Source: Streptosporangium oxazolinicum (lineage in GTDB: Bacteria; Actinomycetota; Actinomycetes; Streptosporangiales; Streptosporangiaceae). From it: a stretch of 64,000 nt of DNA. Positions 24,010 through 32,785 of this stretch are shown here, piece by piece; within the stretch, counting starts at the first letter, position 1; the number at the start of each line of letters is the position of its first letter. The stretch covers positions 62,001-126,000 of the forward strand of contig NZ_BAABAQ010000018.1 of NCBI RefSeq assembly GCF_039537505.1. The letters are read 5' to 3'. Both the position numbers and the translations under genes were made by a program. The notes beneath the pieces were generated by a model, which had not been told where the DNA came from, did no database searches, and saw nothing but the letters and a program-made list of their open reading frames with translations.

Positions 24010-25666
24010 GGCGGGAGACCAGGTCCCGCAGGGCGGCCCGGTCGAGCTTGTCGGCCCGTCCCGAACGGGGGAAGGCGTCGAGCGGTTCGATCCGGTCGGG
24101 GAGGGCCGCGGCGTCCACGATCTCGGGAAGCGCCTTGCGCAGCAGGCCCTCGTCGTAGCCGTCCTCGGGAACGACGGCCAGCACGACCTCCTCGTCCCCG
24201 GTCTCGGGGTCGGAGAGCCCGACGATCGCGGCCTCGGCCACCCCGGGCAGCGCCGCGATGCCGGATTCGTACAGGCCGGGGTAGATGTTGACCCCGTCTC
24301 GGAGGATCATGTCCTTCTTCCGGCCGAGCAGCACCAGCCGGTCCCCTTCGAGCCGGACCAGGTCACCGGTGGCGACCTCCCGCAGCGGCTCCTCACCCAG
24401 ATAGCACCGCGCGAGGTGGGGGCCGGAGACGAACAGCTCACCGTCCTCGGCGACCCGGACGCCGACGCCGGGCAAGGGCGCCCCGAGCAGATCCCCCTCG
24501 GAGTGAGCCAGTTTCTCCCGGGCGGACGCGATCGCGATGGGGAGCGCCTCGGTCATCGCGTAGACCGACAGGACCTCGGGCCCGGCCTCGATCGCGCGGC
24601 GGAGCACGCCCGGCGGGGCGGGGGCGGCACCGAGCAGGAGGTAGCGGAGGGTTCCGGGAAGCCTGGGGGTCTCGCGCAGCAGCCTGTCCAGGTGCACCGG
24701 CACGGCGAAGGTGTGGGTGGCCCGCCGCGCGGCGAGTTCCGCGGCGAGGTCACCGCCCCCGGGCAGGGACCAGGTCGCCCCGGCCAGCAGGGCGGGGAGT
24801 CCGAGCATCAGCTGGTCGGTGTGCACGACGTCACCGGGGCCCAGCGGGAACGCGCTCCTGAACATCTCCAGCCCGGCCGCGAGCGACCTTCGGGTGTGCA
24901 CCACCCCTCGCGGGCGCGCCGTGGTCCCCGAGGTGAAGATCACCGCCGCTGGTTGGTCCGGGTCGGTCCCGTACGTCTCCCGAACCGTGGCTGGTCGGTC
25001 CGGGTTGATCCCGTACGCCTCCCGACTGGTCTCCTGCCCGACCCCCGGACCGGTTTTCCGGCCCGCCGGGACGGAGGGGGCGCCGGACGATCGGAGGATC
25101 CGGGAGAGCCGTAGCGCCCCCCGGGGGACTCCGGGCAGCCACGGGCCCGTGTACAGGTGGCGGACGGGGTGGCCGGGAAGCGGGTCCGCGAGGTCGGGCA
25201 GGAGCAGACCCCGGCGACGGGCCAGGCCCTTGAGCGGGCCGCTCAGGGTGTAGAGCATGGACTCGCTGACCACCCACGCGGGCCGGGTCGCGGCCATGCG
25301 GGCCGCGAGCACGTCGGGCGCCAGGCCGGGATCCGCGAGGACGAGCGTCCCGCCCGCCGCCACCGCCCCCAGCGCCAGCGTCACCGCGTCCACCCCGGGC
25401 CGCACCGCGAAGAGCACACCGTCCCCCGGACGCATCCCGGTTTTCGGACGCGTCTCGCTTTCCGGCCGCATCCCGTCTTCCGGCCGCGCTTCGTCCTCCG
25501 GTCGCGTTCCGTTCTCCGGCCGTGGTCCGCTCATCGCGTCGCGGACCGCCGTCACCCGGCGGGCCAGCTCGCCGTAGGTGATCTCGCGACCCCGGCCGTC
25601 GACGATGGCGGTGCGCCCCGGCTCCCGCCCGGCGACCTCCATGATCCCGCTGACGATGTCGTTCAC
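24002..25666 (-). CDS. AMP-dependent acyl ligase, operon member
   Basis: A 554-residue class-I adenylate-forming enzyme. It has the P-loop TSGTTARPRG (245-254), YAMTEA (369-374), TGD (433-435), GRKKDMI (448-454) with NIYP, and the catalytic Lys540 in ADKLDR, so it is complete. The GRKKD/NIYP pattern is that of acyl-CoA or acyl-AMP ligases rather than the beta-lactone synthetase OleC. Two inserts are unusual: six Arg-Pro hexapeptides (residues 49-84, 18-bp units) and a tandem 14-mer (215-242). The start is GTG 25666 within a GTGA overlap with the P450; the open frame runs upstream to 26602 but is antisense/shadow there. It likely activates a fatty or aromatic acid. Confidence 0.8.
   Translation of the reverse strand: MNDIVSGIMEVAGREPGRTAIVDGRGREITYGELARRVTAVRDAMSGPRPENGTRPEDEARPEDGMRPESETRPKTGMRPGDGVLFAVRPGVDAVTLALGAVAAGGTLVLADPGLAPDVLAARMAATRPAWVVSESMLYTLSGPLKGLARRRGLLLPDLADPLPGHPVRHLYTGPWLPGVPRGALRLSRILRSSGAPSVPAGRKTGPGVGQETSREAYGINPDRPATVRETYGTDPDQPAAVIFTSGTTARPRGVVHTRRSLAAGLEMFRSAFPLGPGDVVHTDQLMLGLPALLAGATWSLPGGGDLAAELAARRATHTFAVPVHLDRLLRETPRLPGTLRYLLLGAAPAPPGVLRRAIEAGPEVLSVYAMTEALPIAIASAREKLAHSEGDLLGAPLPGVGVRVAEDGELFVSGPHLARCYLGEEPLREVATGDLVRLEGDRLVLLGRKKDMILRDGVNIYPGLYESGIAALPGVAEAAIVGLSDPETGDEEVVLAVVPEDGYDEGLLRKALPEIVDAAALPDRIEPLDAFPRSGRADKLDRAALRDLVSRRA
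25415..25522 (-). repeat. Six 18-bp tandem repeats inside the AMP-ligase gene
   Basis: Six units encode RPENGT, RPEDEA, RPEDGM, RPESET, RPKTGM and RPGDGV. A second in-frame tandem duplication (2 x 42 bp) is at 24941-25024. Confidence 0.75.
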
Positions 25667-26793
25667 GCGGCACCGGCCCGGTCGATCCACAGGTGCTCGT
25701 AGGTGGGGATGAGGACCCGCCTGGCCGCGCGTCGCCGTACGACGCGCACCCGGTGGGAGAGCAGGACGGAGGCCACCGCCCGGATCTCCGCCAGGGCCAG
25801 CGGGTAGCCGATGCAGAAGTGCGGGCCCGCGCCGAACCAGAGCCTCCGCAGCTCGGGCGGGTGCGCGCGGGAGGGGTCGAAGGGGCCGTACGCCCTGGCG
25901 CAGTTGTGGGTGACGATCAGCACCCGGTCGCCGGGGCGCACCGCCGTGCCGCCGACGCGCGCGGCGACGGCCACCGAACGCAGCATCAGCGGGGTCGGCG
26001 TGGTGACCCGCATGGCCTCCTCGATGACCCTGTCCAGGTCGCCGGCCGGGGTGCGGTGGTCGTGCAGGAGGGCGACGAGCCGGGGGACGAACGTGGCGAC
26101 GGTCTCGGTACCGGTCAGGAAGAACGCCCCGGCCGCGCCCCTGGCCTCGGCCACGGACAGTCCCTGCGCCCGCATCCGGCCCATGACCGTGGACTCGTCC
26201 CCGGTCTCGTAGGCGGCCTGCGCGATGTCCCCGATCCGGTCCAGCACCCGCCTCGCGACGGCCACCTGCCGGTCCGACAGCCGCCGCGAGCGCAGCGAGA
26301 CCATCGAGACGACCCGCTCCCCGTCCGCGAACAGCTCCCTGGCCCGCGCCTCGGAGACCTCGCCCAGCCCGATCACCCGGCAGATCACCGCCCCGGCCAT
26401 CAGCCGCATGGCGTCCACCAGGTCGACCGTCTCGCCCCGCCCCAGGCGCGCGGAGAGGTCGTCGAGCGGCCCGCGAAGGACGTCGTCCACCAGCGCGGAC
26501 ACGTACCCGGTGGTGAACAGCGGCATCAGTTTCCTGCGGAGCGCGAGATGGCCGGGTCCCTCCATGTTGAGCAGCACGGAGGGGCCGAGCACGGGCGTCC
26601 ACAGGTCGCCGGGCGAGCCGGGGCCGTCCTTGCGGAACCGCTCGTCCATCAGGACGGCCCGCGCGACGGTGGCGTCGTTGACCACCACCCCCAGCCCGGG
26701 GACGCGCACCACCGGCCCGAGGCGGGCCAGCAGTCGCATGAGCGGGTAGGCGAAGGGGTGGGCGGCCAGGTGGAGGCGGGTCTCGTGGTTCAC
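25663..26793 (-). CDS. Cytochrome P450
   Basis: A 376-residue bacterial class-I P450. The haem-binding loop FGAGPHFCIG puts the iron-ligand Cys at 327, ExxR is at 259-262, and the I-helix is represented by FLTGTET (225-231). The usual acid-alcohol pair is Glu-Thr, so proton delivery should work. It is shorter than the average 400-residue CYP because the N-terminus is abbreviated. Start GTG overlaps the glycosyltransferase stop (GTGA); the stop overlaps the ligase start (GTGA). The substrate is probably an acyl or polyketide-like intermediate made by the same operon. No ferredoxin gene is visible nearby. Confidence 0.88.
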   Translation of the reverse strand: MNHETRLHLAAHPFAYPLMRLLARLGPVVRVPGLGVVVNDATVARAVLMDERFRKDGPGSPGDLWTPVLGPSVLLNMEGPGHLALRRKLMPLFTTGYVSALVDDVLRGPLDDLSARLGRGETVDLVDAMRLMAGAVICRVIGLGEVSEARARELFADGERVVSMVSLRSRRLSDRQVAVARRVLDRIGDIAQAAYETGDESTVMGRMRAQGLSVAEARGAAGAFFLTGTETVATFVPRLVALLHDHRTPAGDLDRVIEEAMRVTTPTPLMLRSVAVAARVGGTAVRPGDRVLIVTHNCARAYGPFDPSRAHPPELRRLWFGAGPHFCIGYPLALAEIRAVASVLLSHRVRVVRRRAARRVLIPTYEHLWIDRAGAA

Positions 26794-27521
26794 CGGACGT
26801 CGATCACCTCGGGCCGGTAGTGGTGGTCGGCGTACCAGGCGAGGGTGCCCGCGAGGCCGTACGCCCGCAGCCTGCGCACGGAGCCGAAGACCACCACGTC
26901 GCGGCGCGAGGCGTACGCGGGGGTGAGGACGCGGACCCGGTTGACCAGGGCGCGGTCCTCGTGGACCTCCTCGATCGCGGTCCTGGGGAAGCCGCCCGCG
27001 CGCTCGTAGAGGTCAGCGGTGATGGCCAGGGTGGCGCCGGGCATCATCACGTACGGGCCCCGGTAGCGCGGGTCCCTGTTGCCCGGCCGGAAGCGCCCGA
27101 AGGTCGCCGCCACCTCCACCACGAACGGGATGAGATGGCGCTCCCAGAACTTCAGCCGGAACTCGTCGGTCCTGGGCCGCAGCTGCCCGCCGACCATCTC
27201 CAGCCCGTCGCCGAAGGCCCGCCGGATGTTGCGCACCCAGTCGGGGCGGGGCAGGCAGTCCGCGTCGGTCCTGGCCAGATGGGTCGCCCCGTGCGCGATG
27301 GCGTGGCGCATGCCGGTGTCGGAGGCGGCGCCCGTGCCCTTCCTGGTCTCGGCGACCACCTGGACGCCGTGCCGCCGTACGACCTCGGCGGTGCCGTCGG
27401 TGCTCGCGTTGTCCACCACGAGCAGCGTGAAGTCCCGGTCGTCCTGCTCGGCCAGCGCCCTCAACGTCGCCTCGATGCCGGGAGCCTCGTTGTAGGCGGG
27501 AACGATCACCCAGAGGTCCAT
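26790..27521 (-). CDS. GT2 family glycosyltransferase
   Basis: A 243-residue GT-A fold enzyme. It opens with IVPAYNEAPGIEATL, has VVDNASTDGT (36-45) and the metal/nucleotide-sugar DxD as DAD (86-88). A hydrophobic stretch around 120-135 may touch the membrane. Such enzymes transfer a sugar from UDP-, GDP- or polyprenyl-sugar to an acceptor. The ATG overlaps the ketoacyl synthase stop by one base (TGATG), so translation is coupled. Its presence suggests the operon product is glycosylated, or carries a polyprenyl sugar. Confidence 0.83.
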   Translation of the reverse strand: MDLWVIVPAYNEAPGIEATLRALAEQDDRDFTLLVVDNASTDGTAEVVRRHGVQVVAETRKGTGAASDTGMRHAIAHGATHLARTDADCLPRPDWVRNIRRAFGDGLEMVGGQLRPRTDEFRLKFWERHLIPFVVEVAATFGRFRPGNRDPRYRGPYVMMPGATLAITADLYERAGGFPRTAIEEVHEDRALVNRVRVLTPAYASRRDVVVFGSVRRLRAYGLAGTLAWYADHHYRPEVIDVR

Positions 27522-28480
27522 CACATCTCCGCCAGCATCACACCGGTGCTGATCCCGCCGCCCAGCCCGAGCAGCGCCACCCGGTCGCCCGGCCGCCAGC
27601 CGCCCAGCGCGAGCTGGAGCGGCAGCGTCGTCGAGGCGCAGTTGCCGTGCTCGGGCAGGCTGACCACGAGCCTGTCGTCGGGGATGCCGAGCACCTGGGC
27701 GAGGAAGCGCAGGTAGGGCAGCGCCACCTGGTGCACCGCGACGATGGCGAAGTCCTCCCAGGTCAGGCCGGTCCGTTTGAGAGCGTTGAGGAAGATGTCC
27801 GGGCCGACCGCCTCGAAGGACTCCTTCAGGCGGCGCCCGTCGCCGCGGAAGTAGGAGTACTCGGGGTCGCGGGGGTGCGCGGAACCGCCTCCGGGCAGGG
27901 TGCCGACCGCCCAGGCCGTGGAGTCGGCCGCGAAGTCGCGGTAGAAAATGCCACGTTCCACATCGGCGGCGACGGTGACCGCGGCCCCAGTGTCCGACAG
28001 CGTGTAGCCCGCGAAGGAGTCGACGAACTGCGCGCGGTCCCTGACCCGCCACCGGATCGCCCGCGACGGGATCTCGCCCGAGCAGACCAGCACCTTGCGG
28101 TGCGCGCCGGTCAGGATGAGCGCCTCGGCGATCTGGATGCCGTTGAGCATGCTGTTGCAGGCGTTCTTGACGTCGAAGACCGGGCACGAGAGTCCCAGTT
28201 TGGCCGCCACGATGTGCGCGGTGGCGGGCTCGACCATGTCCTGCGAGGCCGACGCGAAGACGAGCAGGTCGACGTCGGAGTGGTCGAGGTCGCGGGCCGC
28301 CGCCGCGGCCAGGTCCGACGCCTGCTGGTCATCGCGGGCCACGTGGCGACGCCGGATTCCCGTCAGCCGCTCGACGACGCCTCTGTGGGGCACGTAGCCC
28401 TCGATCCGCCGTTCGACGTCCGTGCTGGAAACGGTCCGCTCCGGCAGATACGTCGCGACGCCCGTGATCCGGGCTTTCAT
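27521..28480 (-). CDS. 3-oxoacyl-ACP synthase III-like (FabH/OleA group)
   Basis: A 319-residue thiolase-fold synthase. The catalytic triad can be placed: Cys108 in NACNS, His250 in VHQVALP and Asn280 in HGNCAS. The AxxLD-type N-terminal motif and GGGISTG end are those of KAS III and OleA-like enzymes. These enzymes condense an acyl-thioester with malonyl-ACP (FabH), or two acyl-CoAs head to head (OleA). HQV instead of HQAN leans away from primary fatty-acid FabH. It is the first gene of the operon, with AGGGAG before ATG. With the downstream reductase and ligase it could make a beta-hydroxy acid or olefin precursor, yet no OleB hydrolase is present. Confidence 0.82.
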   Translation of the reverse strand: MKARITGVATYLPERTVSSTDVERRIEGYVPHRGVVERLTGIRRRHVARDDQQASDLAAAAARDLDHSDVDLLVFASASQDMVEPATAHIVAAKLGLSCPVFDVKNACNSMLNGIQIAEALILTGAHRKVLVCSGEIPSRAIRWRVRDRAQFVDSFAGYTLSDTGAAVTVAADVERGIFYRDFAADSTAWAVGTLPGGGSAHPRDPEYSYFRGDGRRLKESFEAVGPDIFLNALKRTGLTWEDFAIVAVHQVALPYLRFLAQVLGIPDDRLVVSLPEHGNCASTTLPLQLALGGWRPGDRVALLGLGGGISTGVMLAEM

Positions 28481-28634
28481 TGATCTCCCTAAACAGCGTC
28501 AAGTCTCCCCATGCTCGCGCAATGTATCTAAAACCTGGTGGTTTGTCCTGGTCGCATGAGGACTCCGGGGGCAGATGAGAGGGGGGAGACTCACTTCGGT
28601 ATAGGCCGGTCGTGAAGGGGTAGCGGGTGCCGCC

Positions 28635-30074
28635 ATGAGCGACGTGCGAACAGGGCCGGTGACCACGAAGGTCCCCGCGCGGTTGGACCGGTTGCCATGG
28701 TCACGATGGCACTGGATGGTCGTCATCGGACTCGGCACCGTCTGGATCCTCGACGGCCTCGAAGTGACGATCGTCGGAAACCTCTCCGCCCAGCTGGCGA
28801 AGGAGGGCAGCGGTCTGGCGATCACCCAGACCCAGGTCGCGGGTACCGCCGCCGCCCTCTACGTGGCCGGAGCGTGCCTGGGGGCACTGTTCTTCGGCTG
28901 GCTCACCGACAGGTTCGGCCGCAAGAAGATGTTCATCATCACGATGGTCGTCTACCTGGTCGCCACCGCCGCGACGGCGTTCTCGTTCTCCGCCTGGTGG
29001 TTCTTCCTGTTCCGGTTCCTCACCGGGTTCGGCATCGGCGGCGAGTACGCCGCCATCAACTCGGCCATCGACGAGCTCATCCCGAGCCGCCACCGGGGCA
29101 GGATCGACATCATCATCAACGGCAGCTTCTGGCTCGGCGCCGCGGGCGGCGCGCTGCTGACCGTGCCGCTGCTCAACAACCTGCCGCTGAACATCGGCTG
29201 GCGCGTCGCGTTCGGTATGGGCGTGGTGCTCGGCCTGGCCATCCTGCTGGTGCGCAGGCACGTGCCGGAGAGCCCACGCTGGCTGTTCATCCACGGCCGT
29301 GACGAGGAGGCCGAGGGGCTGGTCGACGGGGTGGAGAAGCGGATCGAGCGCGAGAAGGGCGTGAAGCTCGACGAGCCCTCGCGGTCGATGACCATCCACC
29401 AGCGCAAGTCCATCGGGTTCGGCAAGATCGCGCACACCATGGTCGCCCGCTACCCCAAGCGCACGGTCCTCGGCCTGTCGCTCTTCATCGGCCAGGCGTT
29501 CCTCTACAACGCCATCACCTTCGGGTACGCGCAGATCCTGTCGACCTTCTTCGGCATCAAGACCGAGACCGGCTACTACTTCGCCGTCATCGCGGTCGGC
29601 AACTTCCTCGGCCCGCTCCTGCTCGGGCGGCTCTTCGACACGGTCGGCCGCATCCCCATGATCTCCGGTACCTACATCGGCTCGGGGGTGCTCCTCCTCG
29701 GTACGGCCTGGCTGTTCAACCAGGGGGTGCTGACCGCGGTCACGCTCACCGCCTGCTGGTGTGTCGTGCTCTTCTTCGCCTCCGCGGGGGCGAGTTCGGC
29801 GTACCTGACCGTCAGCGAGATCTTCCCGATGGAGACCCGGGCCATGGCCATCGCGTTCTTCTACGCGATCGGCACCTTCGTCGGCGGCGTGTCCGGGCCG
29901 CTGGTCTTCGCCAACCTCGTCGAGAGCGGCAGGCCCGGTGACACCGCGCTGGCTTTCTGTATCGGCGCGGCTCTCATGATCGCCGCCGGGGTGGTGGAGC
30001 TCTTCCTTGGGGTCAAGGCCGAGGGCAAGGGCCTGGAGGACATCGCCGAGCCGTTGAGTACCACTCCGGACTGA
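28635..30074 (+). CDS. MFS transporter, sugar/aromatic-acid porter type
   Basis: A 479-residue major-facilitator protein with twelve helices. The family signature GWLTDRFGRKK lies between helices two and three. RHRGR, PESPRWLF and RLFDTVGRIP are further classic MFS motifs. It most resembles the sugar porter/AAHS group. It is divergent from the ketoacyl synthase (starts 154 bp apart) and could export or import the operon product, but may equally be independent. The last codons lie in a 17-bp tandem repeat. GGGTGCC upstream is a weak ribosome site. Confidence 0.88.
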   Translation: MSDVRTGPVTTKVPARLDRLPWSRWHWMVVIGLGTVWILDGLEVTIVGNLSAQLAKEGSGLAITQTQVAGTAAALYVAGACLGALFFGWLTDRFGRKKMFIITMVVYLVATAATAFSFSAWWFFLFRFLTGFGIGGEYAAINSAIDELIPSRHRGRIDIIINGSFWLGAAGGALLTVPLLNNLPLNIGWRVAFGMGVVLGLAILLVRRHVPESPRWLFIHGRDEEAEGLVDGVEKRIEREKGVKLDEPSRSMTIHQRKSIGFGKIAHTMVARYPKRTVLGLSLFIGQAFLYNAITFGYAQILSTFFGIKTETGYYFAVIAVGNFLGPLLLGRLFDTVGRIPMISGTYIGSGVLLLGTAWLFNQGVLTAVTLTACWCVVLFFASAGASSAYLTVSEIFPMETRAMAIAFFYAIGTFVGGVSGPLVFANLVESGRPGDTALAFCIGAALMIAAGVVELFLGVKAEGKGLEDIAEPLSTTPD

Positions 30075-30129
30075 GGTTGAGCACCACTCCGGGCTGAGCA
30101 CCGCTCCGGACCGAGCGCCACTCCGGGCT
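30056..30129 (+). repeat. Tandem 17-bp repeats across the MFS stop codon
   Basis: Units of consensus GAGCACCACTCCGGRCT start at 30056, 30079, 30096 and 30113; the last three are contiguous. The first contains the end of the MFS gene and its TGA. The array lies 70-150 bp before the sugar-binding lipoprotein operon start. Confidence 0.65.
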
Positions 30130-30277
30130 GAGAAGCACGGCTCCGCCGGGAGTTTGACGGTCCCCTGTCGCGGCAGAGGAGCACATAAGATCATTTTTCG
30201 TGATCGATCGGATTGACCGTGATCGACCTGCCGGGCTGGACACCGTCACCCGCACCGTGATTCTGCTGGAGGTATGC

Positions 30278-31639
30278 ATGCGTGGTACAGCTCGTGCGCT
30301 CGCCGTGACCACCACCGCCGCTCTCGCCCTCGGACTGACCGCCTGCGGCACGGGCGGATCGGCCGACGGACGGCCGGTCGAGCAGGCCGTCCCCGAGGCC
30401 GGTGAGCGGACGAAGAAGCCCGAGAAGCCGGCGGGACCCGTCACGCTGAAGTACTGGACCTCCTCCCTGCCCGAGGCCGCGCTGACGAGGGCGATCACCG
30501 CGTTCGAGCGGGCGAACCCCGGTATCGAGGTCGAGCTGCGCACCTTCGGCGAGGCCGACTACCGCGAGCGGCTGCCCGAGGCGCTAGCCGGTGACGAGGC
30601 GCTCGACGTCGTCGGCCTCCCGATCCCGACGATGACCCGCTCGGTCGCGAACCGGCTCCGCCCGGTCGACGAGTGGAAGGACAAGGTCTCCGGCGGCTGG
30701 GTCGACGAGCTCGACGAGAACGCGGTGAAGCAGACGGAGAAGGCCGCCAAGGGCGGCACGCTCTACTCCGTCCCGATGGGTTCCAGCGGTGGCGCGGTCA
30801 TGTACTACAACGTCAATCTCCTGTCCGAGCTCGGGCTCTCCTTCCCCGAGACGGCCGCCGATCTGGAGTCCGTCGTCATGCGGGTCAAGAAGGAGATCCC
30901 CGGCCTCCAGCCGGTCGTCTTCTCCGGCGAGCCGCGCAAGCAGGAGGAGTTGCTGTTCACCATCGCGGGTCAGACCCACCCGACCCTCTCCGACGACTTG
31001 CTGACCGGCGGCAAGCCGTGGAACGGCCCCGAGATGGTCTCGGCCCTGACCGCCTACGGGTCGCTGTTCGACCGGGGGGTGCTGGCGAAATCGGCACTCA
31101 CCCTCAAGGGCGACCGCCCGGCCGAGCTTTTCCGCTCCGGCAAGGCCCTGTTCCTGGTGGACGGCTCGGGCCGGAGCCCGATGCTGTCGGCGTCCTACCG
31201 CGAGACCGCGAAGGTCTCCGTCAAGAAGGTCGGTGCCGGGCCCTTCCCGACCATCCTGCCGGGTGCCGAGCACGCCGTCCGCAGTACGGCCGAGGTGGGC
31301 CTTGCCGTCCCCAAGAGCTCCAAGCACGTGGCCGAGGCGGCCACGCTGATCGAGTTCCTGACCGCGGGCGACGGTGTCGCCGAATGGGCCGGAGACCTGG
31401 CGCTGGTTCCCGCGCGCGAGGACTTCCGGATGGAATCGTCCGTCTTCGCCACCTCGGAGGGCAAGGACGGCTACGCCGCGATCCAGGAGCTCGTCAGGGA
31501 CGGCGGTTCACTGAACGTCCCCGACGAGGCCTTCCTGGAGCGCGCGGAGGGCGACGCCATCCTCGATGTCGCCCACGGCCGGACCACCGCGAGGAAGGCG
31601 GCCGACCTCCTGCAGAAGGAGTGGTCCCGCGGCCAGTGA
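30278..31639 (+). CDS. Solute-binding lipoprotein, ABC sugar type
   Basis: A 453-residue extracellular solute-binding protein of the family-1 type. The lipobox LGLTAC puts the lipidated Cys at 23. The mature protein has LKYWTSSLPEAAL, a maltose-binding-like PGIEVELRTF and a periplasmic-binding fold. GGAGG stands before ATG 30278; the frame extends upstream to 30200 without codon bias. Sugar ABC systems normally have two permease genes next to the binding protein, but none is found here. It is either an orphan that serves a distant permease or a remnant. The sugar is unknown. Confidence 0.85.
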   Translation: MRGTARALAVTTTAALALGLTACGTGGSADGRPVEQAVPEAGERTKKPEKPAGPVTLKYWTSSLPEAALTRAITAFERANPGIEVELRTFGEADYRERLPEALAGDEALDVVGLPIPTMTRSVANRLRPVDEWKDKVSGGWVDELDENAVKQTEKAAKGGTLYSVPMGSSGGAVMYYNVNLLSELGLSFPETAADLESVVMRVKKEIPGLQPVVFSGEPRKQEELLFTIAGQTHPTLSDDLLTGGKPWNGPEMVSALTAYGSLFDRGVLAKSALTLKGDRPAELFRSGKALFLVDGSGRSPMLSASYRETAKVSVKKVGAGPFPTILPGAEHAVRSTAEVGLAVPKSSKHVAEAATLIEFLTAGDGVAEWAGDLALVPAREDFRMESSVFATSEGKDGYAAIQELVRDGGSLNVPDEAFLERAEGDAILDVAHGRTTARKAADLLQKEWSRGQ

Positions 31640-31735
31640 CGACCCCGTCCGGTCCCGCCTGGCTTCGAGCGGCTCCGTCCGGCTCGAACGGCCCCGGCCG
31701 GTGACCGCTTCCTCTCGCCGGGGCGCCAGGCCGGA

Positions 31736-32701
31736 TCAGGCGTCCACGGGCCGGAAGGTGCGCCGGTAGGCCATCGGCGAGACGCCGATGGCCACCTGCA
31801 GATGCTGGCGGAGCGAGGCGGCGGTGCCGAACCCCGACCGCAGGGCGACGCCGTCCACCGGCAGGTCGCTGGTCTCCAGGAGTCGCCGGGCCAGCTCGAC
31901 CCGCTGCAGGATGAGCCACTGCCCCGGGCTGAGGCCCATCTCGTCGCGGAAGCGCCGGGTGAAGGTGCGGCGGCTCATCCGGGCGTGGGCGGCCAGCTCG
32001 CTGAGGGGAAGCGGCTCGTGCAGCCGTTCCAGCGCCCAGGCCCTGGTCGGGGCGGTCGTCGCGGCGGTCGGGGCGGGAATCGGGCGCTCGATGAACTGGG
32101 CCTGGCCGCCGTCGCGCCACGGCGGGACGACGCACCGCCTGGCCACGCGGTTGGCCACCTCGGTGCCGTGGTCGCGCCGGACGATGTGCAGGCAGAGGTC
32201 GACCCCGGCGGCCACCCCGGCCGAGGTGAGCACGTCCCCGTCGTCCACGAACAGCACATCAGGGTTGACCTTGACCAGGGGGAACGTGTTCTGGAAGTGC
32301 TCGGTGTGCTTCCAGTGGGTGGTCGCGGGACGGCCGTCGAGCAGCCCGGCCGCCGCGAGCACGTAGGCGGCGGTGCAGATCGAGACCAGGCGGGTGCCCG
32401 GCCGGATGCGCGCGATCGCGCCGGCCAGGGACTCGGGGAGCCGTCCCTCGGTGGAGGTCGTGCCGAGGGTGTGGGTGGCCGGGATCACCACGGTGTCCGC
32501 GCTCTCCAGGGCCTCGGCCCCGTGTTCCACCGTGATCGTGAAGTCGGCGTCGGTGCGTACGGGGGCGCCGTCGACGGTGCAGGTGAGCACCTCGTAGAGC
32601 GGCTTGCCATCCGGGCTCCTGGCACCGCCGAAGATCCGCGGCGGGATGCCCAGCTCGAAGGGGATCACACCGTCCATGGCGAGCATGACGATCCTGTGCA
32701 T
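31736..32701 (-). CDS. GlxA-type regulator (DJ-1/PfpI plus AraC HTH)
   Basis: A 321-residue regulator. The N-terminal DJ-1/PfpI domain covers residues 1-175 and contains VSICTAAYVLAAAGLL with the nucleophile-elbow Cys. The AraC-type double HTH covers 220-320 (SELAAHARMSRRTFTRRF, then GVALRSGFGTAASLRQHL). The ATG at 32701 starts the domain at the right place; the frame remains open to 32776. Relatives control amino-acid, glycine-betaine or secondary-metabolite genes in response to an unidentified ligand. It faces the binding-protein gene tail to tail, so the target is not evident. Confidence 0.88.
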   Translation of the reverse strand: MHRIVMLAMDGVIPFELGIPPRIFGGARSPDGKPLYEVLTCTVDGAPVRTDADFTITVEHGAEALESADTVVIPATHTLGTTSTEGRLPESLAGAIARIRPGTRLVSICTAAYVLAAAGLLDGRPATTHWKHTEHFQNTFPLVKVNPDVLFVDDGDVLTSAGVAAGVDLCLHIVRRDHGTEVANRVARRCVVPPWRDGGQAQFIERPIPAPTAATTAPTRAWALERLHEPLPLSELAAHARMSRRTFTRRFRDEMGLSPGQWLILQRVELARRLLETSDLPVDGVALRSGFGTAASLRQHLQVAIGVSPMAYRRTFRPVDA

Positions 32702-32785
32702 GACCCGATTCTCACATAGGGAAGGTGCGGGCCATCTTGGCCGGGGCGCCTTCCGCCCGTCCTCCAGACACGGCACGAGGTGAGG

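Noticed and set aside
24002..26602. 866-residue frame including the AMP ligase
   Set aside because: Upstream 300 residues are Arg/Pro/Gly shadow of the P450; the gene starts at GTG 25666 in a GTGA overlap.
24002..28480. Calling the operon a true OleABCD olefin locus
   Set aside because: No OleB hydrolase, and the ligase motifs are of the acyl-CoA type, so only a partial parallel is justified.
30278..31639. Complete sugar ABC importer
   Set aside because: No permease or ATPase gene follows or precedes the binding protein.
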